From Crocinitomicaceae bacterium (GTDB lineage: Bacteria > Bacteroidota > Bacteroidia > Flavobacteriales_D > Crocinitomicaceae): a stretch of 64,000 bases of DNA. The stretch lies in NCBI GenBank assembly GCA_030727405.1, contig JANRBR010000023.1, forward strand, positions 99,449-163,448, in the 5' to 3' direction. Within the stretch, counting starts at the first letter, position 1; each line of letters opens with the position of its first letter. Positions 1 to 9,090 of the stretch are shown here, one piece after another. The position numbers and the translations under genes are program-made. A model generated the notes under the pieces. It ran no database searches and was not told where the DNA came from. It saw only the letters and a program-made list of their open reading frames with translations.

Positions 1-173
1 CCCATGAAATAAGCATATTCATTAAAAGCACGGCGACCTTCTTCTCCTGTGTTAAAGATTAATTGAAGGTTCCCTAGAAGGTGACCGATTAGGAATGTAC
101 ATAAGAACAATCCCGTCAACGCCATAAAGTATTTCTTGGCGATGGATGATTTAAATAATACAGAGTTACTCAT
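1..173 (-). CDS. sdhC: Succinate dehydrogenase cytochrome b subunit, N-terminal part (runs off window start)
   Basis: Reverse-strand translation from ATG at 173 reads MSNSVLFKSSIAKKYFMALTGLFLCTFLIGHLLGNLQLIFNTGEEGRRAFNEYAYFMG, matching the N-terminus of Bacteroidota SdhC (b558 family). Confidence 0.8.
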   Translation of the reverse strand, partial: MSNSVLFKSSIAKKYFMALTGLFLCTFLIGHLLGNLQLIFNTGEEGRRAFNEYAYFM

Positions 174-241
174 AATTGTTAACCGTTAATGTGGTGCAAA
201 TTTACTTCTAACTAACAATAAAATAAGAAAAAGGTTTCTAT

Positions 242-1147
242 TTAGAATGAATTTAGATAAGAAAGTTTGGACCCGCTTCCACTGACGGATAAATGAACTT
301 TTTCTCCTACGATGACGGATCGATTATCCGGAAAGTGTCCAATTGGAAATTGATAACAAATGGGGATTTTTGAATAGATAAAATGTTGCGAAACAATTTC
401 TTCAATCGAAAATCCTGTTGGATTATCAGTGTCCTCTAAATCAGTCATTCCACCGATGATTATTCCTTTGATTTTGGAAAGGGCACCTGTTTTTTTAAGT
501 GCATAAAACATGCGATCGAGGTGGTATAGTTGCTCAGCTAAATCTTCTACAAAAAGAATGGAATCGTCAAATGAATACATATCATCCGTTCCAAGTAAGC
601 TATACACTATGCTTAAATTTCCACCGATTAAAGTGCCTTGGGCGGAACCATGTTCGTTTCCTTGAATTGCTGGGCCCTTAATTTCTGGAAATCCGCCGTG
701 GAGAATTTCAATCAATGTGTTTAAGGCTTCTGGACTATTTTTCTCAAAATTCAAGGGCATGGAACCGTGAATGCTTTGAACGCCAAGTTTCATAAGTCGA
801 TGGTGAAAGACGGTAATGTCGCTAAATCCGATTAGCCAACGTGACTCTCTCAACATATTTGCCCAGTTGATTTGATCAACAATCCTGACACAGCCGTATC
901 CTCCTCGAGCACACAATATCGCTTTTACTTCCGGGTGATCAATTCCAAATTGCATGTCGGCTGTTCGTTCTTCATCTGTTCCTGAAAAATAGTGAAATGA
1001 ACCTAGGCAATGTTCACTCAACAGCACCTTGAATCCATTTTTTTCCAAGAAATTTTTCGTGAATAGGACGGAAGCGACATCGGTTGCTTTCGCTGGAGCA
1101 GTGATGTAAATGAGATCTCCTTCAGATAATTTGGATGGACGAATCAT
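242..1147 (-). CDS. LD-carboxypeptidase (muramoyltetrapeptide carboxypeptidase, S66 family)
   Basis: ORF with ITAPA, CARGGYG and GFSDIT motifs typical of S66 LD-carboxypeptidases. Confidence 0.9.
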   Translation of the reverse strand: MIRPSKLSEGDLIYITAPAKATDVASVLFTKNFLEKNGFKVLLSEHCLGSFHYFSGTDEERTADMQFGIDHPEVKAILCARGGYGCVRIVDQINWANMLRESRWLIGFSDITVFHHRLMKLGVQSIHGSMPLNFEKNSPEALNTLIEILHGGFPEIKGPAIQGNEHGSAQGTLIGGNLSIVYSLLGTDDMYSFDDSILFVEDLAEQLYHLDRMFYALKKTGALSKIKGIIIGGMTDLEDTDNPTGFSIEEIVSQHFIYSKIPICYQFPIGHFPDNRSVIVGEKVHLSVSGSGSKLSYLNSF

Positions 1148-1152
1148 ATGAA

Positions 1153-1812
1153 TTAAGAATAGAATGCTGTGGCAATGATTAAATCAGTCTGTGTGGTGAT
1201 TTTGATGTTTTCTTCGTTACTCTCTACTAGAAGAGGTGCTATTCCAAGTTGTTCCACTACACTTGCATCATCGGTCATGCTCGGATGAAAAGGAGATTCG
1301 TACGCTTTTTTCAAGGTCTCGGCATCAAAACATTGTGGTGTATGTACCAACTTATAAAGGTTCCGATTCACCACTTCAGATGAATCTGTGTTCAGTAAGC
1401 GAAGGGAGTCCTTCACATCTAAAACGGGCACCACACTTTTTGAGGTTTTGAGTCCTTCAAAGCATCGGCGAATCGTATCTTGGCTCACTAAAGGACGAAC
1501 TCCGTCATGAACAGCTATAAATTCACCGGTACAAAATGGCAAAGCTTGTTGAATCGAATGAAATCGCTCTTGTCCACCTGATACAAGTTCATGGGGAATT
1601 TGGCAATGAAACGTTTCTAACAGTTCCTTCCAATAAGAAAACCAATCACTTGGAAGTGTAATAAGGATTTGTAGGCTTGAATCAAATGAATGAAAAGTCT
1701 CTAAGGTGTGAAGAAGAATTGGTTTTCCATGAATGCTTAGAAATTGCTTGGGTAATTCCGAGCCCATTCTTTTTCCAATACCTCCTGCAGTAATGATGAC
1801 TGATCCTTTCAT
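1153..1812 (-). CDS. ispD: 2-C-methyl-D-erythritol 4-phosphate cytidylyltransferase
   Basis: N-terminal ITAGGIGKRMGSELPKQF and VHDGVRPLV motifs of IspD. Confidence 0.92.
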   Translation of the reverse strand: MKGSVIITAGGIGKRMGSELPKQFLSIHGKPILLHTLETFHSFDSSLQILITLPSDWFSYWKELLETFHCQIPHELVSGGQERFHSIQQALPFCTGEFIAVHDGVRPLVSQDTIRRCFEGLKTSKSVVPVLDVKDSLRLLNTDSSEVVNRNLYKLVHTPQCFDAETLKKAYESPFHPSMTDDASVVEQLGIAPLLVESNEENIKITTQTDLIIATAFYS

Positions 1813-1842
1813 ATCCCTTCAAAAATACACAAAGCCAAGGAA

Positions 1843-2739
1843 TTAAACGGAAAGAATTTTCAATCTTTGCGGAATGATGGTGATTTCAAAGTGCTTGCCA
1901 CAAAGGTATTCTCCATCCGTTTCAGCGTGAAGATCGCCATTAAAGGATTCTAGGCTTAGGGTGTTGCTTTCTAAGTAATGGGCTTCAGGATGCACAATCT
2001 TTTTCCCTCGCTTTACTTTAAGGACATTCAAAAGGTAGTCCAAAAGCGACACTTTCGCTAATATCGTTAACTTCAATTTCCCGTCCGATATGCTTGCTCC
2101 TGGATGAATGTGTAATCCATTTCCGAAAATTGAACCGTTGCAAGCTGCAGCAAGCAATAATTCACCTTCATGACTAAAATTTGCTGCATTTATGATGACT
2201 TTCGGTCGTTTATAGGCAAAAAACGTCTTTAAAATTGCTAAGCCATACGAAAATCCTGGCCCAAATGTTTTTCGGAACTGAGACAATGAAATAACTACCG
2301 CCCCTCCAAATCCAATATCCGCAACATTCATAAAATACCGAGTAACATGTTCTGTTTCTATTTTCCCGACATCGGATAAAATAAATTTCGGCTGTTGCAA
2401 GGCTGTTAAGAAGCCATTAAAATCAAAGCTTGGGAAAAAAGTACTTTGATAAAAATCATTTCCCGTACCATATGGGATGATAGCGATCATAGGTAAATCA
2501 GCGGCGTCCGAAAGCATTAATCCATTGATAATTTCATTGAGCGTTCCATCTCCTCCAATCGCTACCATGACATCAACGGTTGTAGCATGTTCTTTGGCGA
2601 TGGATACCAATTCTTTTTCTTTTTGTGAAGGGATAAAAGCATAATGATTACCGAATAAATCGGAGCAAGATTCAAGAAAATGCTGAAGCGACTTGCTCAC
2701 TTTCTTACTCCCGTTCATTAAAAAAAGGATTTTCTGCAT
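1843..2739 (-). CDS. Diacylglycerol/lipid kinase family protein (YegS-like)
   Basis: VAIGGDGTLNEIINGL and PYGTGNDF motifs of the DAGK catalytic domain. Confidence 0.88.
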   Translation of the reverse strand: MQKILFLMNGSKKVSKSLQHFLESCSDLFGNHYAFIPSQKEKELVSIAKEHATTVDVMVAIGGDGTLNEIINGLMLSDAADLPMIAIIPYGTGNDFYQSTFFPSFDFNGFLTALQQPKFILSDVGKIETEHVTRYFMNVADIGFGGAVVISLSQFRKTFGPGFSYGLAILKTFFAYKRPKVIINAANFSHEGELLLAAACNGSIFGNGLHIHPGASISDGKLKLTILAKVSLLDYLLNVLKVKRGKKIVHPEAHYLESNTLSLESFNGDLHAETDGEYLCGKHFEITIIPQRLKILSV

Positions 2740-2892
2740 GAATCAAAGATAAGTGTTTCCTCCTTTTATTCGAATTTCAAGCCAATGCATATGATTGGCC
2801 GGGAAAGGGACTAACCAAATTCGTATCTTTGCCGTATGATTATTGGTGCGGATTATGAAAAAATGACTTGGAAATGGGGAGAATGGATACTC

Positions 2893-3564
2893 ATGGAACC
2901 AAACACCCTATTAACAGATAGCCTCATGTCCATCATCTGTTTTTACCTTGCATTCAAATTGTGGAAGGACAGAGAAAGAAATCCCTTCGTGAATTGGTTC
3001 ATTGCTTTTTTTATCACACTTGGAATAAGCTCTTTTACCGGCGGACTAGGTCATGCACTTTATGCTTATTTGGGTACGGTGGGAAAAACGCCAGGATGGA
3101 TTTCAGGAATATTATCGGTTTTTTTCATAGAACAAGCAATGATTTCTTTTGTATACAACGAGCGCCTTCAAAAAATTTATAAAGCACTTTCTTATGTAAA
3201 AGTCTTTGCCGTTTTAGTTTTGCTCTGCTGGATATTTATAAAGGAACCCATTTTGGAAAAACCTGAAATAGGGTTTTTGCCCATTGCCATCAATACAATC
3301 GTTGGAATGTTTTTGAGTGCGGGTATATTGGGGGTCGTTTTTTACAGAAAACATCAAGCTCCATTTCATTTTTTTGCATTCGGAGTAATTGCCATGCTTC
3401 CTGCAGCTTTTTTTTTCTTGATGAAAATCAACATTCATCCTTGGATGGATAAAAACGATGTTTCACACATATTGATTTCGGTAGGGAATATCTTCTTTTA
3501 CCTCGGCATCATAAAAGTAACACCAGAACTGGAATCCAAATTTAATACTGAATTCGCAGAGTAG
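2893..3564 (+). CDS. Multi-pass membrane protein of unknown function
   Basis: ORF 2836..3564 with several hydrophobic helices. The start is more likely Met20 (2893), because a TATCTTTG promoter-like element lies immediately before 2836. Confidence 0.65.
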   Translation: MEPNTLLTDSLMSIICFYLAFKLWKDRERNPFVNWFIAFFITLGISSFTGGLGHALYAYLGTVGKTPGWISGILSVFFIEQAMISFVYNERLQKIYKALSYVKVFAVLVLLCWIFIKEPILEKPEIGFLPIAINTIVGMFLSAGILGVVFYRKHQAPFHFFAFGVIAMLPAAFFFLMKINIHPWMDKNDVSHILISVGNIFFYLGIIKVTPELESKFNTEFAE

Positions 3565-4375
3565 CGTATTTAGAAATAGTCTTGTCGTTGCTTGTTTTCC
3601 CCGTTAGGTAGTAAACATATGAGCCAGCTGGACACATATCCCCGTCTAATTTTTTTCCGTTCCACGATTCGTTTGGATCATTGCTTTTGAAGACGATTTG
3701 ATTTTTCCCATCAAGAATCACCAAACTGTAATCAACAAATTCAAAAGCGCTTAAATCAATGCTCAACTCGTCGTTTTTACCATCCCCGTTCGGAGTGAAG
3801 ATATTAGGTAAAATAAGAACTTCTTCTTGAACGTTTGAAACTGGTTCGGTTTCAAGTGTCAAAGGCACCGTTGCGATTGGATTTTCAGAAATCGTTGTAT
3901 TGTTTTGATTGGAAACAATCGTTTGCATTGGAAGCATTGGAATCACTGGAATCACTTCAGGATCATTATTCGTCAAAGAAATTCCAGGACCAAATGTTGG
4001 GTAATTATCAACAGGATAATACGTAGGAATTGGAGGAAGTTGAAGTTGTGGCGCCTCTTTTTGTTTATTGCTAGTAGTTAAAGGAATTTCTGTTTTAGTC
4101 GTTTCCTTTTTTTCGATTGGACGAGTCACATTTATTAACGGTTTTTTAGTTGTAGTTGATTTCGGTTGATTCATCAACCAAACACTTCCAACCACTGCAG
4201 CCGCGCTTATTCCACCAATGACAAATTTCGTTAAAATAGAGAATCCGGTACTAGCAGCAGCTGATCCCGTTGAGATAGAAGAAGAAACGGACGCCCATAA
4301 CTCTGGACGTACTGGCGACTGGTGTTGTGCCAATTTCTCTTGAAACAATTCTTTTATGAAATCTTTTTCTTCCAT
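3542..4375 (-). CDS. Membrane-anchored, anti-sigma-like protein with gliding motility-associated / T9SS type-B C-terminal domain
   Basis: N-terminal soluble segment, one hydrophobic segment (FVIGGISAAAVVGSVWLM), Pro/Thr-rich linker, then a CHU_C-type domain (ILPNIFTPNGDGKNDELSID...WNGKKLDGDMCPAGSYVYYL...). Starts 1 bp after the sigma factor stop. Confidence 0.8.
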   Translation of the reverse strand: MEEKDFIKELFQEKLAQHQSPVRPELWASVSSSISTGSAAASTGFSILTKFVIGGISAAAVVGSVWLMNQPKSTTTKKPLINVTRPIEKKETTKTEIPLTTSNKQKEAPQLQLPPIPTYYPVDNYPTFGPGISLTNNDPEVIPVIPMLPMQTIVSNQNNTTISENPIATVPLTLETEPVSNVQEEVLILPNIFTPNGDGKNDELSIDLSAFEFVDYSLVILDGKNQIVFKSNDPNESWNGKKLDGDMCPAGSYVYYLTGKTSNDKTISKYATLRIQY

Positions 4376-4376
4376 T

Positions 4377-4901
4377 TTATCTTTTTTCTATGCGGTCTTT
4401 CAAGTATGCCCGTGCTCTCAAATACTGCGATTTTGAGGTGCTTTCTGTAATTCCTAATGCTGACGCAATTTCTTGATGTGAATATCCTTCAATTGCAAAC
4501 ATGTTAAATACAACGCGGTATCCATCTGGCATTGCTTGAACGAGCTTCATCAAGTCATCCGCCATTAATTTTTCAGCAATGAATTCATGTTGTTCAATGC
4601 GATAGGAAACTTCTTCAACTTGAATTTCTCCAAGTGTTTTTTGATCTTTACGAAGTTGATCCAGGCAGGTATTGACAACAATTCTGCGAATCCATCCTTC
4701 AAATACTCCTTCGAATTTATACTCTGGTAGTTTTGAGAAAACTTTCACCAAAGCATCTTGTAGCACGTCTTCTGAGCGCATTTTGTCTTTCATGTATCGA
4801 AGACATACGGAAAACATTTTAGGGGCAAACATGTCAAACAACGCTTTTTGAGCCTTTGGATTCCCTTCAATACACTGTTTAATTAATGCAATTTCCTCCA
4901 T
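4377..4901 (-). CDS. RNA polymerase sigma-70 factor, ECF subfamily
   Basis: Region 2 (SEDVLQDALVKVFSKLPEYKFEGVFEGWIRRIVVN) and region 4 (GYSHQEIASALGITESTSKSQYLRARAYLK). Start chosen at Met18 of ORF 4377..4952. Confidence 0.9.
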   Translation of the reverse strand: MEEIALIKQCIEGNPKAQKALFDMFAPKMFSVCLRYMKDKMRSEDVLQDALVKVFSKLPEYKFEGVFEGWIRRIVVNTCLDQLRKDQKTLGEIQVEEVSYRIEQHEFIAEKLMADDLMKLVQAMPDGYRVVFNMFAIEGYSHQEIASALGITESTSKSQYLRARAYLKDRIEKR

Positions 4902-4997
4902 GCTCGATTTGTTTGACTGCGTTTCGATTAAAAAAGTTGCATGCCGCAGCAAAATTCATACGAATTAACGTATTTTCGTTTGCTTAAACAAATCAAT

Positions 4998-6218
4998 ATG
5001 AAATCCTTTTTTTCTTTCATTCTCACCATGTTGTCTATGTGCTCATTTGCACAATCGAAAATGAAAACAGGTATGTGGCTTGGTGAATTAGCCATGAATG
5101 ACCGTCTTTCCATTCCCTTTCAGCTGAAAGTTGAAAAAGAAGGCAAAAAGATATTTGTGGTAAATGGTGCAGAAGAAATTTTAATGGTGCAACGAACGAA
5201 AAAAGACAGCCTTTTTTTGCATTTTCCCATTCAGGACGCAGAAGTCATTTTTTCAATCGAAGAAAATGGTCAATCAGCAAGGGGATATTGGATCAATTAC
5301 AACAAAAAGTCGCCACAAAAAATCCCTTTGACCTTAACTTGGAATGTTGAGCGTAGGTTTCCTCAATTGCTTCCAACAAAACCCCTTGAATCTCTTTTTG
5401 ATGGAACGTGGGAGGTCACATTTCAACTAGGAACAAAAGATGAGGAGAAAGCAATTGGAATTTTTCAGGCGGGTAAGGAAACCGAAATTTCAGGCACTTT
5501 TTTAACGGAGACAGGAGATTATCGCTTTTTAGTAGGAAATCGGTCTGGACTTAGCTTCTCTATGTCCACGTTTAATGGATCATGGGCGATGTTATTTGAG
5601 GCAGAAATGATTTCAGACACCTTAAAAGGCAAGTTTTATAGTGGGATTTCCTATGTTTCTGATTGGATTGCCGTTCGCAATCCAGCAGCTAAGCTAAGAA
5701 ATGAGGCATCGTTAACCTACGTGATTAATGACCAAAAAATCAAGACTTCGGATATGGTCCGTTTGAATGGAAAAGGCTTTTCACTGAAACCATCTGAAGA
5801 TAAAGTCACCGTTTTGCAAATTATGGGTACGTGGTGTCCGAATTGCTTGGATGAGGTTTCTTTCATGAATCAATTGTACAAGAGTTACGCACCTTACGGT
5901 CTAGAAATCATTGCATTGGCCTATGAAGTGGGTACCGACGAAAAACAAACACGTAAAAAATTAAAAGCCTTCAAGAAAAAAATAGGCATGGAATACGAAC
6001 TTGTGTTGGCTGGAAAATCTTCCAAAGATCTGGCTTCGGCTCAATTCCCCATGTTAAATGGCATAATGAGTTTCCCAACGACGGTCATTATGGACAGAGA
6101 AGGAAAGGTACTCCATGTTCACACGGGTTATAGCGGACCAGCAACAGGACAGGCACACAAAGAACTGACAGATAAGATTCAATTAGAAATCGAAATGGCC
6201 TTGGATGTATTAAAATAA
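4998..6218 (+). CDS. Exported TlpA-like thioredoxin-fold protein
   Basis: Signal peptide (MKSFFSFILTMLSMCSFAQ) and thioredoxin motif TWCPNCLDEV with FPTTVIMDREGKV. Start at Met20 of ORF 4941..6218. Confidence 0.85.
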   Translation: MKSFFSFILTMLSMCSFAQSKMKTGMWLGELAMNDRLSIPFQLKVEKEGKKIFVVNGAEEILMVQRTKKDSLFLHFPIQDAEVIFSIEENGQSARGYWINYNKKSPQKIPLTLTWNVERRFPQLLPTKPLESLFDGTWEVTFQLGTKDEEKAIGIFQAGKETEISGTFLTETGDYRFLVGNRSGLSFSMSTFNGSWAMLFEAEMISDTLKGKFYSGISYVSDWIAVRNPAAKLRNEASLTYVINDQKIKTSDMVRLNGKGFSLKPSEDKVTVLQIMGTWCPNCLDEVSFMNQLYKSYAPYGLEIIALAYEVGTDEKQTRKKLKAFKKKIGMEYELVLAGKSSKDLASAQFPMLNGIMSFPTTVIMDREGKVLHVHTGYSGPATGQAHKELTDKIQLEIEMALDVLK

Positions 6219-6232
6219 ATCTTAGTACAAAT

Positions 6233-6262
6233 AAAAAAGGGCTGTATTCACAGCCCTTTTTT
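6233..6262. terminator. Bidirectional intrinsic terminator
   Basis: AAAAAAGGGCTG-tattca-CAGCCCTTTTTT inverted repeat between convergent genes ending at 6218 (+) and 6280 (-). Confidence 0.85.
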
Positions 6263-6279
6263 ATTTCTTAACGTTCCAA

Positions 6280-7305
6280 TTAGTCTCTAATTAAGAACTG
6301 GTATTTATCGATGTTTTTCAAAGCGATACTTGTTCCCCTTGCAACGGCGCGAAGTGGATCTTCAGCAATGTGCACAGGTAATTTTGTTTTCGCAGAAATA
6401 CGCTTGTCTAAGCCCCTTAACATGGAACCACCACCAGCTAAGTAGATACCTGTTTTATAGATATCTGCAGAAAGTTCAGGCGGTGTTAACTCAAGCGCAC
6501 TTAATATCGCTTCTTCAATTTTAGAAATCGTTTTGTCTAGTGCATGTGCTACCTCTACATAAGAAACCATGATTTCTTTAGGTATACCTGTCATCAAATC
6601 CCGTCCACGTACAGCGAAATCTGCTGGTGGATTATCAAGTTCAGGCAAAGCAGCTCCAACTTCAATTTTAATTTGTTCTGCTGTACGTTCTCCAACAAGA
6701 ATGTTATGTTGACGACGCATGTACTCTTCAATGTCACTTGTAAAGTCATCCCCTGCGATGCGAATCGACTTATCACAAACAATTCCTCCTAATGCGATGA
6801 CCGCAATTTCAGAAGTACCACCACCTATATCGATGATCATGTTTCCCATAGGCTCTTCAACGTCAATTCCGATACCAATTGCAGCAGCCATCGGTTCGTG
6901 AATCAAATACACCTCTTTCGCACCTGCGTGTTCTGCAGAGTCACGAACGGCGCGTTTTTCAACCTCGGTAATACCGGAAGGAATACAAATAACCATTCGA
7001 AGTGTTGGATTGAAAAGACTTTTACCTGGATTAATCATTTTGATCATTCCTCGGATCATCTGTTCCGCACTTTGGAAATCGGCAATTACCCCATCCTTTA
7101 AAGGACGAACGGTTTCGATTAACTTATGTGTCTTTCCGTGCATTTGTTGCGCCTTTCGTCCAATAGCAACTACCTTGCCTGTTTGAATGTCTTTAGCTAC
7201 AATAGACGGCTCGTCAACAACCACTTTATCATTCCAAATGATGAGTGTGTTCGCTGTCCCTAAGTCAATCGCAATTTCTTGCGTTAAAAAACTAAAAAAT
7301 GCCAT
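6280..7305 (-). CDS. mreB: Rod shape-determining protein MreB
   Basis: EIAIDLGTANTLIIWNDKVVVDEPSIVA, IDIGGGTSEIAVIALGG and LAGGGSMLRGLDKRI motifs. Confidence 0.95.
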   Translation of the reverse strand: MAFFSFLTQEIAIDLGTANTLIIWNDKVVVDEPSIVAKDIQTGKVVAIGRKAQQMHGKTHKLIETVRPLKDGVIADFQSAEQMIRGMIKMINPGKSLFNPTLRMVICIPSGITEVEKRAVRDSAEHAGAKEVYLIHEPMAAAIGIGIDVEEPMGNMIIDIGGGTSEIAVIALGGIVCDKSIRIAGDDFTSDIEEYMRRQHNILVGERTAEQIKIEVGAALPELDNPPADFAVRGRDLMTGIPKEIMVSYVEVAHALDKTISKIEEAILSALELTPPELSADIYKTGIYLAGGGSMLRGLDKRISAKTKLPVHIAEDPLRAVARGTSIALKNIDKYQFLIRD

Positions 7306-7388
7306 GTTGAATCCAACTAGTGATTAAGTTGTTCCTTTTTCGAGAGTTTCGGAGAAAAGGTTACAATTTAATGTAAATATATGTAAAG

Positions 7389-8918
7389 TTAATGTTTAAA
7401 GTGCCGAACTCCGGTAAATACCATGCGCATTCCGTGTTTATTGCAATAATCGATGGAAAGATCATCCTTCACGGATCCTCCAGGTTGAATAACGGCATCG
7501 ATTCCTTCTAAATGAGCAATTTCTACGCAATCTGGGAATGGGAAAAAAGCATCACTGGCCATGGCTGCACCTTTTAAATCGAAACCAAACGTTTTTGCTT
7601 TATGAATCGCTTGATTTAAGGCATCAACTCGTGATGTTTGTCCGGTACCACTCGCTAATAATTGTCCGTTCTTTGCTAAAATAATGGTATTCGATTTCGT
7701 GTGTTTCACCAGTTTATTGGCAAACAATAAATCAGCTATTTCCTGTTCGCTAGGCGCATTTGTTGTTTTGACAACCAAATCTTCCTTCGTTTCCGATTTT
7801 GCATCTCTGTCCTGAACGAGAACACCGTTCAAAATAGATCGAACTTGTTGTTGAGGAAGCGCCGTTTCTTTTTGAACAAGAATGATGCGGTTCTTTTTAC
7901 TTTTTAGTAATTCCAATGCATCCTCATGATAGCTAGGAGCAATCAATACCTCGCAAAACAACTCGTTGATGAGTGTTGCAGTTGCCATATCGACGGGTTG
8001 GTTGGAAATTAAAATTCCTCCAAACGCACTTACTGGGTCAGCTGCTAATGCCACTTCATATGCTTCTTTAAGAGTCGGACGTGTGGCAATACCACAGGCA
8101 TTATTGTGTTTCAAAATCCCGAATGTAGGACCATCATTTTTAAATTCTTGAAGTAAATTAACGGCTGCATCAACATCCAACAAATTGTTGTAAGAAAGTT
8201 CTTTTCCGTGTAATTTATCAAATAAGGCTTCTAAATCCCCGAAGAATTGTCCTTTTTGATGTGGGTTTTCTCCGTATCGAAGTGCTTCACTTTTTTCCAC
8301 ACTTAATTTTAAGTATGGACCATCGTTTTGTACGAAATACTGATGAATCATCGTATCGTAATGCGAAGAAACATGAAAGGCTTCACCCGCAAAATGTTGT
8401 CTTTGTGCCAAAGTTGTTCCACCGCTTTGGGTTCTCAGAATCTCTAAAAACGAAGCATAGCTTTTTACAGATGGAATAATCACCACATCTTGGAAATTTT
8501 TCGCTGCTGCTCGGATTAATGAAATTCCACCAATGTCAATTTTTTCAATGATTTCTTCATGTTTAGCACCGGATGCTAACGTTTCTTCGAAAGGATATAA
8601 GTCTACAATAACTAAATCAATGGAAGGAATCCCATGCTTGGCAATGGCTTCCTGATCTTCTTGTAAAGAACGACGGTTAAGTATTCCTCCGAAAACAGTT
8701 GGATGAAGGGTTTTTACTCTACCACCTAAAATTTCGGGAAATCCAGTAAGGTCTTCCACTGCTACAACAGGAATCCCTAAATTTTGGATAAAGGAAAGGG
8801 TTCCACCGGTCGAATAAATCGTTACTTCGTGTTTGTGTAGTTCACGAACAATCTCGTCAAGCCCATCTTTGTAATAGACTGAAATTAAGGCACTTTTGAT
8901 GTTTTTTAAATCTGTCAT
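7389..8918 (-). CDS. purH: Bifunctional AICAR formyltransferase / IMP cyclohydrolase
   Basis: MTDLKNIKSALISVYYKDGL, STGGTLSFI, GGRVKTLHP, KHNNACG and SDAFFPFPD motifs. Start at Met8 of the ORF. Confidence 0.95.
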   Translation of the reverse strand: MTDLKNIKSALISVYYKDGLDEIVRELHKHEVTIYSTGGTLSFIQNLGIPVVAVEDLTGFPEILGGRVKTLHPTVFGGILNRRSLQEDQEAIAKHGIPSIDLVIVDLYPFEETLASGAKHEEIIEKIDIGGISLIRAAAKNFQDVVIIPSVKSYASFLEILRTQSGGTTLAQRQHFAGEAFHVSSHYDTMIHQYFVQNDGPYLKLSVEKSEALRYGENPHQKGQFFGDLEALFDKLHGKELSYNNLLDVDAAVNLLQEFKNDGPTFGILKHNNACGIATRPTLKEAYEVALAADPVSAFGGILISNQPVDMATATLINELFCEVLIAPSYHEDALELLKSKKNRIILVQKETALPQQQVRSILNGVLVQDRDAKSETKEDLVVKTTNAPSEQEIADLLFANKLVKHTKSNTIILAKNGQLLASGTGQTSRVDALNQAIHKAKTFGFDLKGAAMASDAFFPFPDCVEIAHLEGIDAVIQPGGSVKDDLSIDYCNKHGMRMVFTGVRHFKH

Positions 8919-9012
8919 GAGGCGTAAATGAAAGCGCAAAATTAGTGTATTTTTTTCGATTTACGTCTTATTTTTCGCCTACATTTCAGAAAGTTTGCGG
9001 TTGATAAATAAC

Positions 9013-9045
9013 AAAAAACCCCGCTATTAAAACGGGGTTTTTTTT
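9013..9045 (-). terminator. Intrinsic terminator downstream of nrdA
   Basis: AAAAAACCCCG-ctattaaaa-CGGGGTTTTTTTT inverted repeat, located 3' of nrdA and the 70-bp repeats. Confidence 0.85.
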
Positions 9046-9090
9046 ACCACTTAGACGGATGTCTTATTTTTTGTTCTATTAATGGAATCT

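Noticed and set aside
3900-3965. Short imperfect repeats (ATTGGAAGCATTGGAATCACTGGAATCACT) as a minisatellite
   Set aside because: Only a few imperfect units explained by the Pro/Ile-rich linker codons of the anti-sigma-like protein.
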